Positions 10,661-20,454 of a stretch of DNA of 64,000 nt are shown piece after piece (position 1 is the first letter of the stretch; each line of letters opens with the position of its first letter). This stretch comes from Staphylococcus equorum (GTDB taxonomy: Bacteria > Bacillota > Bacilli > Staphylococcales > Staphylococcaceae). The notes beneath the pieces are model-generated. The model saw only the letters and a program-made list of their open reading frames with translations, did no database searches and was not told the origin of the DNA. Where the stretch lies: NCBI RefSeq assembly GCF_029024965.1, contig NZ_CP118982.1, forward strand, positions 2,480,001 through 2,544,000, given 5' to 3'. Both the position numbers and the translations under genes were made by a program.

Positions 10661-11512
10661 TTATATTTGTTGTTGTAATATATAGACAGGTCTACCTTCT
10701 AATAAGGTTTCACCTACCATATTATAATGACACTGTTGATATAAGTTTTGAGCCACTTCATTATTATCATTGACCGCTAGACAAATTTCGTCGATATCTG
10801 GAAAGTGATGGTGTATATATTCTGGCAAGGATTGAATAATTTGTTTTCCATATCCGTGCCCTCTATAGTGAACATCTACACTAAACGACCTAAAAAACAC
10901 CGCATTTTCATTTAACGAATAAGGCGCTACACCAGCACCTTCATGCAGTGTAAAAAAACCTATACATTGTTGCTCATCATTATATACGAGTACAGGATGT
11001 CGCTCCGAATCATATTGTGCAAGTTCAATGTTCACTTTCGGCGTTTTAGTAAATTGACGGTCTTCTGGCGTAATAGTAATTTGTTCAATATCTGAAATTA
11101 GTTCTGCACTATATGGAATCATACTTATACCTGTTAATTGTTCATTGATCCAAGTCACGACAGCAGGTGCAATTTTATTATACTCTAACTTATGTATCCA
11201 TCTTATATCCGTAATTTCTTGGTCAGTTTCAACTTTGGACCAATCTATCTGCGCTGTTGTGTAAAAGCAATTCAGTTCAGTCTGCTCATTTTTTTGTGGA
11301 TAAGCATCTCCAATTACCGTATCCATATAAACAAGCGAAATTTCCGGTACATCAACTTGAAGTTCCTCTTTCAACTCCCTCTGTAATGCTTGTTTATAAG
11401 TTTCCCCATCATCTATCTTGCCGCCTGGAAAATAATATTTCTCTCTATTTCTAGCTTGTACTAGTAGCAGTTCGTCATCTTCTTCAACAACTAAGCAAAC
11501 ACATTTAATCAT
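10661..11512 (-). CDS. NUDIX hydrolase-GNAT acetyltransferase fusion
   Basis: A 283-residue two-domain protein. Residues 1-125 form a NUDIX hydrolase with the box GGKIDDGETYKQALQRELKE, which cleaves a nucleoside diphosphate linked to another moiety. The C-terminal half is a GNAT N-acetyltransferase with the acetyl-CoA loop VDVHYRGHGYGKQI. The substrates are unknown; fusions of this kind suggest a repair or detoxification role. The ATG at 11512 has GGAG nine bases upstream. The longer frame starting at a TTG inside that ribosome site is rejected. Confidence 0.85.
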   Translation of the reverse strand: MIKCVCLVVEEDDELLLVQARNREKYYFPGGKIDDGETYKQALQRELKEELQVDVPEISLVYMDTVIGDAYPQKNEQTELNCFYTTAQIDWSKVETDQEITDIRWIHKLEYNKIAPAVVTWINEQLTGISMIPYSAELISDIEQITITPEDRQFTKTPKVNIELAQYDSERHPVLVYNDEQQCIGFFTLHEGAGVAPYSLNENAVFFRSFSVDVHYRGHGYGKQIIQSLPEYIHHHFPDIDEICLAVNDNNEVAQNLYQQCHYNMVGETLLEGRPVYILQQQI

Positions 11513-11718
11513 AACTACGCACTCCAAACGTACTTCTTTTATTTTTATACGGAAATAATCGTACCATTTTCATACTAACTGCGCTTATGTTATCATATTT
11601 TATTATTCAAGAACATCTCATTTAGAGCTACATCATAGTATTGAACATAATAATCAACTTATAAAATGTTATAATATTAAACAATATATGAGTTTTCAAA
11701 ATGGAGGATCCAATAAGA

Positions 11719-11988
11719 ATGGCTAAAAAACCAAGAATTAATCGTATTTCTAACACAATCAATTTTGTAGGCATTGCAGTTGAAGGTTTCAACTGGTATG
11801 CCTATCAATCAAAAAACAAAAAGTTACTTTACGCTAGCATGGCAATTACAGGCACAGGCGCCATACTCGATTTATATACAGCATTAAAATCACCGCGTAA
11901 ATTCGTTAAAGTTTTTTCAACTTTTACAGCAGCTAGTACATTATTCACGACTGTTAAACGTGTACAATCTATACGTAAAGAAGCATAA
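11719..11988 (+). CDS. Small membrane-associated protein, unknown function
   Basis: An 89-residue basic protein with two weakly hydrophobic helices (about 12-30 and 38-60) and a lysine/arginine-rich start (MAKKPRINRIS). I recognise no family. The ATG at 11719 has GGAGG at 11703-11707; an ATG at 11701 overlaps this site and is rejected. It is monocistronic with its own terminator. Confidence 0.7.
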   Translation: MAKKPRINRISNTINFVGIAVEGFNWYAYQSKNKKLLYASMAITGTGAILDLYTALKSPRKFVKVFSTFTAASTLFTTVKRVQSIRKEA

Positions 11989-12029
11989 TTTGTCATTTTC
12001 TGTATTAAAATAGTAACACAATTCAACTG

Positions 12030-12062
12030 CCCACAGTAAAACATACTCTGTGGGTATTTTTC
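12030..12062 (+). terminator. Terminator of the 89-residue protein gene
   Basis: CCCACAG (12030-12036) pairs with CTGTGGG (12048-12054), followed by TATTTTTCT. Confidence 0.75.
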
Positions 12063-12077
12063 TATTCATAACAACAT

Positions 12078-12125
12078 AAAAGTGCCTCTAATGTATTATA
12101 TACTGAATACGTTAGAGGCACTTTT
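12078..12125 (-). terminator. Terminator of sle1
   Basis: A 14-bp perfect stem (AAAGTGCCTCTAA at 12078-12091 with TTAGAGGCACTTT at 12112-12125) lies directly after the sle1 stop codon, with a T-run on the minus strand. Confidence 0.85.
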
Positions 12126-12129
12126 TAAA

Positions 12130-13101
12130 TTAGTGAATATATTTATATGAACTTACTTGTGATGCAGGAATCGTTCTATAAGTTACAATTCCTGGTGACG
12201 CACCGTAATTCATTTCTGAAATAGTAATACTACCGTTAGAATTAACAGATTCTACAAATGCAACATGACCATAATAACCTTGATCAGATTGTAAAATAGA
12301 TCCTACTGTTGCCTTATGGTCAACTGTGTAACCATCAGCTGCAGCACCAGTATCCCAACTATTAGCATTCCACCAATATGTACTAATACCTTTACCAATT
12401 TGTGCACGTTTGTTAAATACATGATATGTACATTGGCCCCAGTCATATAAATTAGAATGATTGAATATCGGCGTGTTATAGCCAGTAGAACCTGATGAGC
12501 CTGATCCACCAGTTGAAGCTGTTCCCGATACTTTCAACTTCTGTCCCGGATAAATATTAGTATTTGATAAACCATTTAAACTCATGATTTTTTGATAAGT
12601 CGTGCCATATCTTGCAGCGATTGCTGATAAAGAATCGCCTGATTTTACTGTATATGTCGTTGTACTACCGCTGCTCGTCCCACCTGATGAACTTGAACCA
12701 CCAGTTGAAGCTGTTCCCGATACTTTCAACTTCTGCCCCGGGTAAATATTAGTGTTTGATAGGTTATTTAAACTCATGATTTTTTGGTAAGTCGTACCGT
12801 GTTTAGCAGCTATACCTGATAACGTATCTCCTGATTTCACAGTATATGTTGACCCTGATGATGTATTCGTTGATGTACTTGTTGAACCAGAAACTTTCAA
12901 TGTTTGATTAGGAAAAATAACGTTAGACGTCAAATTATTCAACGATTTCAACTTTGAAATTGAAATATCGTATTTATTCGCTATTGACCACAGGGAATCC
13001 CCACTCTTAACTTTATAAGTTGTTGCAGCATCAGCATTTGCTGAAGTTACAGCCGCTATCGCGCTTGTCCCTATTACAGTTGCAATTATTTTTTTACGCA
13101 A
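12130..13101 (-). CDS. sle1: LysM-CHAP peptidoglycan hydrolase Sle1 (Aaa)
   Basis: A secreted 323-residue autolysin that cleaves septal peptidoglycan for daughter-cell separation. It starts with a signal peptide (cleavage near ANADAA, residue 26). Three LysM peptidoglycan-binding repeats follow at about 28-70, 85-128 and 150-193, each with a YxVKSGDxL motif and Ser/Gly linkers. The C-terminal CHAP amidase domain (about 208-323) has the catalytic Cys in [11 protein letters not shown] and His in YYGHVAFVE. The start is TTG at 13101, supported by GGGAGG upstream. WalR control is typical of this family, but I did not identify a box. The LysM2 and LysM3 units are nearly identical at DNA level. Confidence 0.93.
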   Translation of the reverse strand: MRKKIIATVIGTSAIAAVTSANADAATTYKVKSGDSLWSIANKYDISISKLKSLNNLTSNVIFPNQTLKVSGSTSTSTNTSSGSTYTVKSGDTLSGIAAKHGTTYQKIMSLNNLSNTNIYPGQKLKVSGTASTGGSSSSGGTSSGSTTTYTVKSGDSLSAIAARYGTTYQKIMSLNGLSNTNIYPGQKLKVSGTASTGGSGSSGSTGYNTPIFNHSNLYDWGQCTYHVFNKRAQIGKGISTYWWNANSWDTGAAADGYTVDHKATVGSILQSDQGYYGHVAFVESVNSNGSITISEMNYGASPGIVTYRTIPASQVSSYKYIH

Positions 13102-13261
13102 TTATGTAAACCTCCCAATATTTCTTTTTACATTTTATCATTCATTGCTCACTATATTATTATACAACTTAAAATTGCGCGTGAGTATATTATTTGTATG
13201 ACATTCATATTACAAACAAGCACTACTCGTAATATAAACGCCTTCATGATTCCCCATTCAT

Positions 13262-14047
13262 TTAATACTGTTCAAATGTTTGAATCCGAATATCATCTAT
13301 GCCAAAGTAATCACTTAGTAATGTTTGATAATTGTTTTGTGTTACTGGAATTTTTTGAACTTCCCCATTCTTTGCTATCGTTAAATGTGCATTAGATAAT
13401 GTAACTCTTCCGTATGTTTTCGCTTTACTAACCAATAATTTTTGAACAAAAATAGAGTCTGAATGATGTTGATTAAATTCAATTCCCGCTGCAAAATCCT
13501 TAAGTGTTTTAGAGATATCAATTGCTCTATATTGTGTTTCCCAATCATCTTTTTTATACTTTTGCATTTCAATTGTATATGTATCAATATGTTTAACTCG
13601 AAACTTACCATTTACATCTATTACTTCATTTTGATTTGTAATAAGTGGCATCGCTTTCTTAGGAACATCCGCATAACCAACATCGACAAGATATTTATGA
13701 TGATTCAAACTTACAATCAAAGCCATATGAGAGCCTTCCATTGCCCACTCTTTACCTGTATTAATTGTTGCAGAAACCATATAAACGTCAAAACCTTTTT
13801 CCTTTAAAAAGCTGTGAAACAATCTATTTTGTTCATAACAAAAACCACCTCTATGCTCTTGAATGATTTTATGAAGCATAGTTTCATCATCTAGTGCGAT
13901 GAGTTGCTTATTTAGAACATTAATATTTTCAAACGGCACATGTAGTACATATTTGTGAATATAATGGTTCAACGTTTCTAAATCTACTTTATTGTAATAA
14001 TCAGAATTAATATTTAAGTACGCTTCCAATCGTTTAAAGTTTGTCAT
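13262..14047 (-). CDS. Arylamine N-acetyltransferase
   Basis: A 261-residue NAT-family enzyme that transfers acetyl (or another acyl) from CoA to arylamines and hydrazines. The full catalytic triad is visible: Cys70 in RGGFCYEQN, His107 in EGSHMALIV and Asp122 in LVDVGYAD. The length is normal for the family. The ATG follows AAAAGGAGT. The physiological substrate is unknown; the role is probably xenobiotic detoxification. Confidence 0.9.
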   Translation of the reverse strand: MTNFKRLEAYLNINSDYYNKVDLETLNHYIHKYVLHVPFENINVLNKQLIALDDETMLHKIIQEHRGGFCYEQNRLFHSFLKEKGFDVYMVSATINTGKEWAMEGSHMALIVSLNHHKYLVDVGYADVPKKAMPLITNQNEVIDVNGKFRVKHIDTYTIEMQKYKKDDWETQYRAIDISKTLKDFAAGIEFNQHHSDSIFVQKLLVSKAKTYGRVTLSNAHLTIAKNGEVQKIPVTQNNYQTLLSDYFGIDDIRIQTFEQY

Positions 14048-14331
14048 TTACTGATACTCCTTTTAACACGATATTCTATTACTTGTACCATACTATTTTA
14101 GCTGATTTAATCCGCATCAGACAAACAGACTGTTTTGACGAGCATGGCATGTTATTTATGTCCAGTCCTTAAAATATTGTTGTCTCATAAATACCTAACA
14201 TTCATATTCTGCTTTCATATAATAGATGTTATGATGATTTGTATAAATCATTTTAATATTGACACGAAGGAAATATACCGATACTGTGTATATTCAATAT
14301 CATTTTTTAATTTACTTAGCATATATGGTGT

Positions 14332-14346
14332 AATTTTCAAAAAATG
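14332..14346 (+). promoter_or_regulatory. CodY-like box 1 upstream of ilvD
   Basis: The 15-mer AATTTTCAAAAAATG matches the CodY consensus AATTTTCWGAAAATT at 13 of 15 positions. It lies 180 bp upstream of ilvD, a textbook CodY target. Confidence 0.55.
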
Positions 14347-14478
14347 TGCTTTACGAATGGCTCAACAGCCCTATCTCGCACTTTTATTTTAAATTTATAA
14401 CCGTTTTATATTCCTATGCAGGTTACATTAGAAAATGTATTAAATATTTTTTAGCGAACAAAACATTTGATTATTTTA

Positions 14479-14493
14479 AATTTTCAGAGTATT
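14479..14493 (+). promoter_or_regulatory. CodY-like box 2 upstream of ilvD
   Basis: The 15-mer AATTTTCAGAGTATT matches the CodY consensus at 13 of 15 positions and lies 35 bp before the ilvD start. Two boxes in one leader suggest tight repression when branched-chain amino acids and GTP are plentiful. The 480-bp region 14048-14527 otherwise holds only AT-rich leader; a TTGACA at 14259-14264 is a possible -35 element. Confidence 0.55.
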
Positions 14494-14527
14494 CATACAA
14501 TATAGACTTATTAATGGGGGTAATTTT

Positions 14528-16228
14528 TTGACTAAAGAAACAGAACATACAGAAGATAAAAAAGATTTGCGTATACGCAGCAAAGTCATTAGTGAAGGTG
14601 TAAGTCGTACACCTAACCGTTCCTATCTACGTGCACTTGGCTTTGAAGATGAAGATTTCAAAAAACCGATGATTGGTGTAGCAAGTACATGGAGTGAAGT
14701 AACACCATGTAACATGCACATTGATGGTTTAGCGCGTGCATCTAAACAAGGTATTAGTGAAGCTGGGGCCTCACCTCTTATTTTCAACACCATTACTGTC
14801 TCTGACGGTATTTCCATGGGTACAGATGGCATGCGTTTCTCACTACCGAGTCGTGAAGTTATTGCTGATTCAATCGAAACTGTAGTAAGTGCAGAGAATT
14901 TAGATGGCGTTGTGGCAATTGGCGGCTGTGATAAGAATATGCCTGGTTGTATGATTGGTATTGCACGTCTTAACTTGCCTGCTGTTTTCGTATTTGGTGG
15001 CACGATTATGCCTGGTAAATTAGACGGCAAAGATTTAGATGCCGTTTCAGCATTTGAAGGCGTAGGTCAATACAATAACGGAGAAATCGAAAAAGAAGCA
15101 TTACATAAAGTAGAATGTGCAGCATGTCCTGGCGCAGGCGCTTGTGGTGGTATGTTTACTGCAAACACTATGTCTTCAGCTATAGAAGCAATGGGCATGA
15201 GTTTACCTGGAAGTGCCTCTCATCCAGCTGTATCGACAAACAAAATGAAAGATAGTAGAGCTGCCGGAAAAGCAGTTTATAACTTATTAGAACAAGATAT
15301 TTATCCTAAAGACATCATGACGAAAGAAGCCTTTGAAAATGCAATCACAGTCGTTATGGCATTAGGTGGTTCTACAAATGCTATTTTACATCTATTAGCT
15401 ATTGCACATACGATTGAAGTAGATCTGACACTTGATGATTTTGAAAAAATTCGTAAACGTGTGCCACACATTGCTGACTTAAGACCAAGTGGTAAATACG
15501 TTATGGCACATCTTGATGAAGCAGGTGGTATTCCTGGAGTAATGAAATTACTTTATGACAACGGCTTAATCCATGGCGATTGCCTAACAGTAACTGGTAA
15601 AACTGTTGCTGAAAACTTAGAAAATGAATCTGGCTTAACTGATAATAAAGAAATTATTAATTTTGATAAACCTAAACATGCGACTGGTCCACTTGTTATC
15701 TTAAAAGGTAACCTTGCACCAGAAGGCGCAGTTGCTAAAATTTCAGGATTAAGTGTAACTTATATTAAAGGACCAGCACGTGTATTCGATTCTGAATCTA
15801 AAGCAACAAAAGCGATTCTTAATGACGATATTAAACCTGGTGACGTCGTAGTTATCCGTTATGCTGGTCCTAAAGGCGCACCTGGCATGCCTGAAATGTT
15901 ATCCGCATCATCTATTTTAGTAGGTAAAGGATTAGGCGAATCTGTTGCTTTAGTCACAGATGGCCGTTTCTCAGGTGGTTCACATGGTCTCGTAATCGGA
16001 CACGCTGCACCCGAATCAATGGTAGGTGGACCAATGGCCTTACTAGAAGAAAACGACACTGTTACAATCGATGCTGAAAATCTTGAAATAAGCTTTGATG
16101 TATCAGATGAAGAACTTGAACGTCGTAGTCAACAATGGCAAGCGCCACCATCAAAAGCTACTCGAGGTACACTCGCAAAATATGCTAAACTCGTGTCTTC
16201 TGCTTCTAAAGGTGCTATCACAGACTAA
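14528..16228 (+). CDS. ilvD: Dihydroxy-acid dehydratase
   Basis: A 566-residue Fe-S enzyme that dehydrates 2,3-dihydroxy-isovalerate and -methylvalerate to the keto acids of valine and isoleucine. Conserved cluster and active-site cysteines are seen in [19 protein letters not shown] and [13 protein letters not shown]. The start is TTG at 14528 behind GGGGG. In many staphylococci ilvD heads ilvDBHC-leuABCD-ilvA, but here a strong hairpin follows and the next genes are unrelated. ilvD is therefore alone. Confidence 0.95.
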   Translation: MTKETEHTEDKKDLRIRSKVISEGVSRTPNRSYLRALGFEDEDFKKPMIGVASTWSEVTPCNMHIDGLARASKQGISEAGASPLIFNTITVSDGISMGTDGMRFSLPSREVIADSIETVVSAENLDGVVAIGGCDKNMPGCMIGIARLNLPAVFVFGGTIMPGKLDGKDLDAVSAFEGVGQYNNGEIEKEALHKVECAACPGAGACGGMFTANTMSSAIEAMGMSLPGSASHPAVSTNKMKDSRAAGKAVYNLLEQDIYPKDIMTKEAFENAITVVMALGGSTNAILHLLAIAHTIEVDLTLDDFEKIRKRVPHIADLRPSGKYVMAHLDEAGGIPGVMKLLYDNGLIHGDCLTVTGKTVAENLENESGLTDNKEIINFDKPKHATGPLVILKGNLAPEGAVAKISGLSVTYIKGPARVFDSESKATKAILNDDIKPGDVVVIRYAGPKGAPGMPEMLSASSILVGKGLGESVALVTDGRFSGGSHGLVIGHAAPESMVGGPMALLEENDTVTIDAENLEISFDVSDEELERRSQQWQAPPSKATRGTLAKYAKLVSSASKGAITD

Positions 16229-16260
16229 TATATTAAAACATTTCTACCCACTTTAACTAA

Positions 16261-16317
16261 AGTATTATCATAATGAACATTTATTCCGTTCTTTATGGTA
16301 ATGCTTTTTATTTTTGA
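16261..16317 (+). terminator. Terminator of ilvD
   Basis: A long stem (from AGTATTATCATAA at 16261 to TTATGGTAATGCT ending near 16305, with G-U pairs) is followed by TTTTTATTTTTG. It supports ilvD being monocistronic. Confidence 0.7.
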
Positions 16318-16482
16318 ATATTTTAAAAAAAGAATCGTGAAAAACACTTTTGCATGCGTTGTCGTTTTATTTTGCGAATTATTCGCACTTACGAATGATT
16401 TGTTACTATATAAGAAATTTTAAACAAAATTAAGCACAATTATATTAAAGTGAAGATAATAAAACGAAGTGAGGTGAATTAT

Positions 16483-16539
16483 ATGAGCTTTATCATTGAT
16501 ATCATCAAAGAAATCATCGGTTTATTCACTGGAAAATAA
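16483..16539 (+). CDS. Phenol-soluble-modulin alpha-like peptide (18 residues)
   Basis: A short frame encodes MSFIIDIIKEIIGLFTGK. It has a formyl-Met start, an amphipathic helix of alternating Ile/Phe and charged residues, and a C-terminal FTGK ending, all very like S. aureus PSM-alpha1 and alpha2, which end in FTGK. There is no signal peptide, as expected for PSMs, which leave through the Pmt ABC exporter. GAGGTG lies seven bases before the ATG, and a perfect terminator hairpin follows 17 bp after the stop, so it is a complete small transcription unit. PSMs are cytolytic, surfactant and chemotactic peptides, usually under AgrA control. Function here is inferred from sequence only. Confidence 0.8.
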   Translation: MSFIIDIIKEIIGLFTGK

Positions 16540-16555
16540 TTTCTGAAATTGCTTT

Positions 16556-16592
16556 AAGGGACTGATATTTAATTAAATATCAGTCCCTTATT
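16556..16592 (+). terminator. Terminator of the PSM-like gene
   Basis: A 17-bp near-perfect palindrome spans 16556-16589 (AAGGGACTGATATTTA paired with its complement), ending in CCCTTATT. Confidence 0.8.
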
Positions 16593-16751
16593 GGTAGTGT
16601 TAACTGAGTCATATTAAATTTTTATACATAAAACACCTCATTTTAAAGTTATGTTGGTGCATCTTTAAAACGAAGTGTCTTATTTTTGTATGAATTTATA
16701 TAATTGTCCATTTTTGTAAAGCGCTGACGTCTATCGGAATAGTATGGAATC

Positions 16752-16884
16752 GGGTGAGAAATCTAATATTCTAATAAGATTTCATCGTACGAACGTAGCC
16801 CGTCAAAGAGGACTTGAAAATAGAATACAAGAGCTAAAGCTCTTGCATAAGAACTACTTGTCTTCATAAATGCAGTAGTAGTTC
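16752..16884. repeat. Dispersed intergenic repeat, family A, copy 1
   Basis: Two hairpin-forming parts are present: GAAATCT...AGATTTC (16758-16783) and AACTACT...AGTAGTT (16852-16883) around TTGTCTTCATAAATGCA. The same two parts in the same order recur at 26511-26650, and the first part again near 59332. It is non-coding. The rest of the 16593-16894 interval shows nothing further. Confidence 0.7.
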
Positions 16885-16894
16885 TTTAAAACCT

Positions 16895-18223
16895 TTATAT
16901 GAATTGTACTACAAAGATCAAAATAATTACTATAGGTAAAATAAATTTAATTAAGTAATACCAAGGTATAAATAATCTAAGTTTATCTTTGCCAAAATGT
17001 GCTTTCAAATCATTTTTATCTAATAATTGACCAACAACTAGTGTTGTTCCTAATGCTCCCAATGGCATTAATATATTCGATACTAAAAAGTCCATATTAT
17101 CAAAGATAGTACCTGCTGCAAATTGTATATGACCTAAACTCCCAAAAGATAGTGTTGCAGGGATACTGATTACGAACACTAATATACTTACATAAAATGC
17201 AACTGGCTTACGTTTTGAATTATCATTTTTTGTGAAGTTCGAAACGTTCAATTCTAATAGTGAAATAGAAGAAGTAAGTGCTGCAAATAAGAATAATATT
17301 AAAAAGATTAGGTAAAATCCTTGGCCAAATGCCATTTGATCAAATACTTTTGGTAATACTTTAAATAGTAACCCAGGCCCTTCTGTTGGGCTGTAGCCAA
17401 ATGCTGAAATCGCAGGAAATATAGCTAAACCTGCCAAAATTGAAACCAGTATATTCATCGCTACAATAGAAATTGCTGAAGTCTTAATAGTCATCTCTTT
17501 TGACGCATAGCTCGCGTATGTAATCATGCCTGTTGTCCCTAATGATAATGTGAAGAAGGATTGCCCAAGTGCAAATAAGACACCCTCCATAGAAACTTCT
17601 TCTAGGCGTGGTTGCAAAATGTATTTTAGTCCTTCAAATGATCCTTCAAGCGTTAAAGATTTAATAACAATAACAATTAAAAAGATAAACAATAGTGGCA
17701 TCATAAACTTAGAGGCTTTTTCTAAACCTTTTTCAACACCCATCATCACAATAAACATCGTTAACAATATAAAGATGCCTTGCCCAGTAATCGTTAAGAA
17801 AGGATTACTAATAATAGATTCAAACTGTATACTTCCTAATTGATTACCATTAAGGGTTAATATTTGAAGTGCAACGTTAAATATATAAATGATAATCCAA
17901 CCACCTATCACACTATAAAAGCCAAATAGTATGAATACAGCTAAATTACCGTTCCATCCAATAACGTTCAACCATTTTTTCTTTGTTAACTTTTCATAAA
18001 TTACAGTTGTATAAGTCTTCCCCAACTTACCAACAGTAAATTCCATCATTAATAGAGGTAGTCCGACAACTATCGTAAATATTAAAAACATTAATAAAAA
18101 TGCGCCTCCGCCATACATACCAGCCATATATGGAAATTTCCACATTGCTCCTAGCCCTATAGCAGATCCTGCACTTGCTAAAATGAAGCCCGTCGATGAC
18201 TTCCATTGTGATTGTTTACTCAT
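16895..18223 (-). CDS. Sodium-dependent neurotransmitter-symporter family transporter
   Basis: A 442-residue NSS (SNF) family symporter with about eleven transmembrane helices. The N-terminal segment ASAGSAIGLGAMWKFPYMAG is the family signature that forms the sodium and substrate site in LeuT-type proteins. It likely imports an amino acid with sodium. The ATG at 18223 follows AAAGGATG. It is monocistronic. The divergent brnQ is another amino-acid carrier across a 300-bp gap in which I see no further genes. Confidence 0.9.
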   Translation of the reverse strand: MSKQSQWKSSTGFILASAGSAIGLGAMWKFPYMAGMYGGGAFLLMFLIFTIVVGLPLLMMEFTVGKLGKTYTTVIYEKLTKKKWLNVIGWNGNLAVFILFGFYSVIGGWIIIYIFNVALQILTLNGNQLGSIQFESIISNPFLTITGQGIFILLTMFIVMMGVEKGLEKASKFMMPLLFIFLIVIVIKSLTLEGSFEGLKYILQPRLEEVSMEGVLFALGQSFFTLSLGTTGMITYASYASKEMTIKTSAISIVAMNILVSILAGLAIFPAISAFGYSPTEGPGLLFKVLPKVFDQMAFGQGFYLIFLILFLFAALTSSISLLELNVSNFTKNDNSKRKPVAFYVSILVFVISIPATLSFGSLGHIQFAAGTIFDNMDFLVSNILMPLGALGTTLVVGQLLDKNDLKAHFGKDKLRLFIPWYYLIKFILPIVIILIFVVQFI

Positions 18224-18523
18224 AATTTTACATCCTTTGTGTTTTACAAAACTTCATTGCGTTAAAGCGTTTTAGTAACATAGCAATTACTATAACATTT
18301 TTCAGTGATTGTCTCAATATAAATTTCCTTTGTTGGTGCGCACTATGTATCTTAAGACAAAACATGAGAGCCTTCTGTTACATTGAACATTTTATGACGT
18401 TTATAAAACACAATACTTTTAATATTGAAAATTATCTGACATCTTATTGAATTAACAAGAAATATATGTTAAAGTTGCTTACGTTTTGTGCAAGTAAATT
18501 TCCTTTAAATCGAGGTATTAGAA

Positions 18524-19828
18524 ATGAACAGACTCATCTTAATTTCTGGTCTAATGTTATTCTCATTTTTCTTTGGAGCCGGAAATTTAATATTTCCACC
18601 TATGTTAGGTTATACAGCTCAAGAAAATATGTGGGTTTCTATGACTGGATTCGCTATAACAGGCATCTTATTGCCTTATCTTACAGTAATCGTCGTAGCT
18701 TATATGAATGGCGGCGTTGAAAGTATTGGTAACAAAGTCCACCCTATTTTTGGGACAATCTTTGCTATCTTTATTTATTTATCTATCGGTGCATTATATG
18801 GTATCCCACGTGCTGCAAATGTTGCGTACGAAATTGGAACAAATCATGTTTTACCAGTACATAATCATGTTACATTAATCGTATTTTCAATAATATTTTT
18901 CCTAATTGTTTATTTTATCGCATTATATCCAAATCGTATTATAGATAATTTAGGTAAATACCTTACACCTATTTTAATATTTATTATAGCTATTTTATGT
19001 ATTCTAGTAATCATAAATCCAGAAGGTTCAATTGGCCAACCAAGTGGTGATTATGCACAAACTCCACTCGTATCAGGTATTTTAGAGGGGTATTTCACGA
19101 TGGATCTTGTGGCTGCGCTAGCCTTTTCTGTTGTGATTGTGCAAAGCTTCAAAATGAACGGCATTACCGATCAAAAAACACTCGTTAAAAACGTAATTAA
19201 AGCTGGTTTGATCTCTGCTATTTTACTATTAGTCATCTATTTTGCACTGGCTTATGTAGGTGCTACAACAACTCAAGCTGGCTTTAAAGATGGCACAGGA
19301 ATTTTAACTTTTAATTCGTTACGTGTATTTGGCTCATTTGGCAACCTATTATTTGGCATCATCGTTATATTGGCTTGCTTAACTACTTGTGTTGGATTAG
19401 TAAATGCATGTGCGGCCTTTGCGATGAAAAAATTACCGAAAGTATCATATAAAATTTTCGTGCTTATCTTTTCATTATTAGGCTTTTTAGTTTCAACATT
19501 AGGTTTAGAACTGATATTAGAAATTGCAGTGCCCTTGTTAACATTTATATATCCAACGTCGATTGTATTGGTACTCATTTCATTAGTAAGTATTTTTATT
19601 CCATTTGAAATGAAATTTGCGTTTATCATTCCTACTATCGTGACTTTAATTATTTCAGTGTTACAGATACTCAATGATTTCAAATTATTCCAACCACTGA
19701 ATGCGTTATATCAAGTGTTACCACTCTCTGATATTCAATTAAGTTGGCTCATACCATTTATAGTCTTACTTATCGTTGGATTAATAATAGATTTTCTCTT
19801 AAAAAATAAACCAGCAAAATCGTTATAA
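18524..19828 (+). CDS. brnQ: Branched-chain amino acid:cation symporter (LIVCS family)
   Basis: A 434-residue, twelve-helix transporter of the BrnQ family. The N-terminus SGLMLFSFFFGAGNLIFPP is the family signature. It imports leucine, isoleucine and valine with sodium or protons. Staphylococci carry several brnQ paralogues, so which one this is cannot be settled here. GAGG lies upstream of the ATG. A half-match to a CodY site (GAAAATT near 18426) is too weak to list separately. Confidence 0.92.
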   Translation: MNRLILISGLMLFSFFFGAGNLIFPPMLGYTAQENMWVSMTGFAITGILLPYLTVIVVAYMNGGVESIGNKVHPIFGTIFAIFIYLSIGALYGIPRAANVAYEIGTNHVLPVHNHVTLIVFSIIFFLIVYFIALYPNRIIDNLGKYLTPILIFIIAILCILVIINPEGSIGQPSGDYAQTPLVSGILEGYFTMDLVAALAFSVVIVQSFKMNGITDQKTLVKNVIKAGLISAILLLVIYFALAYVGATTTQAGFKDGTGILTFNSLRVFGSFGNLLFGIIVILACLTTCVGLVNACAAFAMKKLPKVSYKIFVLIFSLLGFLVSTLGLELILEIAVPLLTFIYPTSIVLVLISLVSIFIPFEMKFAFIIPTIVTLIISVLQILNDFKLFQPLNALYQVLPLSDIQLSWLIPFIVLLIVGLIIDFLLKNKPAKSL

Positions 19829-19994
19829 ATTCATTGTGTTTCTATACAAGCGAGCTGGAGATAATATTGGTTTCGCTGTCATAGCCTTTTCTTATTTTGC
19901 TTTATGATGGTTTGTCATAATTAGCTTTGCTAAAATGGATATTATGCAAATAAATTTATTTTAGTTATATTTTTAAAAGGGGATGGGATATTAC

Positions 19995-20366
19995 ATGGAT
20001 AATTTCAATGAATTTTTACAAACTATAGATAATGATAAACACAAAAAAACAATGACTGAGATTTTCAATTGGATTTCAGAAACCTTTCCTAATCTTGAGA
20101 CAACCATAAAATGGAACCAGCCTATGTTCACAGATCACGGTACTTTTATTCTCGCTTTTAGTAAAGCAAAACAACACTTTTCAATTGCACCTGAAGCGAA
20201 AGGCATGACTGAATTTAGTGAACGTATTGATGCCGCTGGTTACTCACAAACGAACAATCTATTTCGAATAAAATGGACTCAAGAGGTCGATTACAGATTA
20301 TTAAAAGATATAATTCAATTCAACATTGATGATAAAGCCGATTGTTCAACATTTTGGAGAACTTAA
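19995..20366 (+). CDS. DUF1801 (YdhG-like) protein
   Basis: A 123-residue soluble protein of the DUF1801/YdhG family (CyaY-like fold, sometimes called iron chaperones). Typical motifs are ETIKWNQPMF-like (TTIKWNQPMF), FSKAKQHFSIAPE, and NNLFRIKW near the end. The biochemical role is unproven. I prefer the ATG at 19995; one at 19983 directly abuts the GGGG ribosome site. Confidence 0.75.
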   Translation: MDNFNEFLQTIDNDKHKKTMTEIFNWISETFPNLETTIKWNQPMFTDHGTFILAFSKAKQHFSIAPEAKGMTEFSERIDAAGYSQTNNLFRIKWTQEVDYRLLKDIIQFNIDDKADCSTFWRT

Positions 20367-20397
20367 AATTTATTCCAAGATAAGATTACGGTAAAAG

Positions 20398-20434
20398 AAA
20401 GCGAATATAAGCCTAAATTTAAATTCGCTTTTTG
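20398..20434 (+). terminator. Terminator of the DUF1801 gene
   Basis: AAAGCGAAT (20398-20406) pairs with ATTCGCTTT (20423-20431), followed by a T-run. Confidence 0.75.
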
Positions 20435-20454
20435 TCCCATTGTTGTAAATAGGT

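Noticed and set aside
14135..14531. Two open frames (85 and 61 residues) in the ilvD leader
   Set aside because: No ribosome site, low-complexity hydrophobic translation, and the region carries CodY-like boxes; it is better explained as leader DNA.
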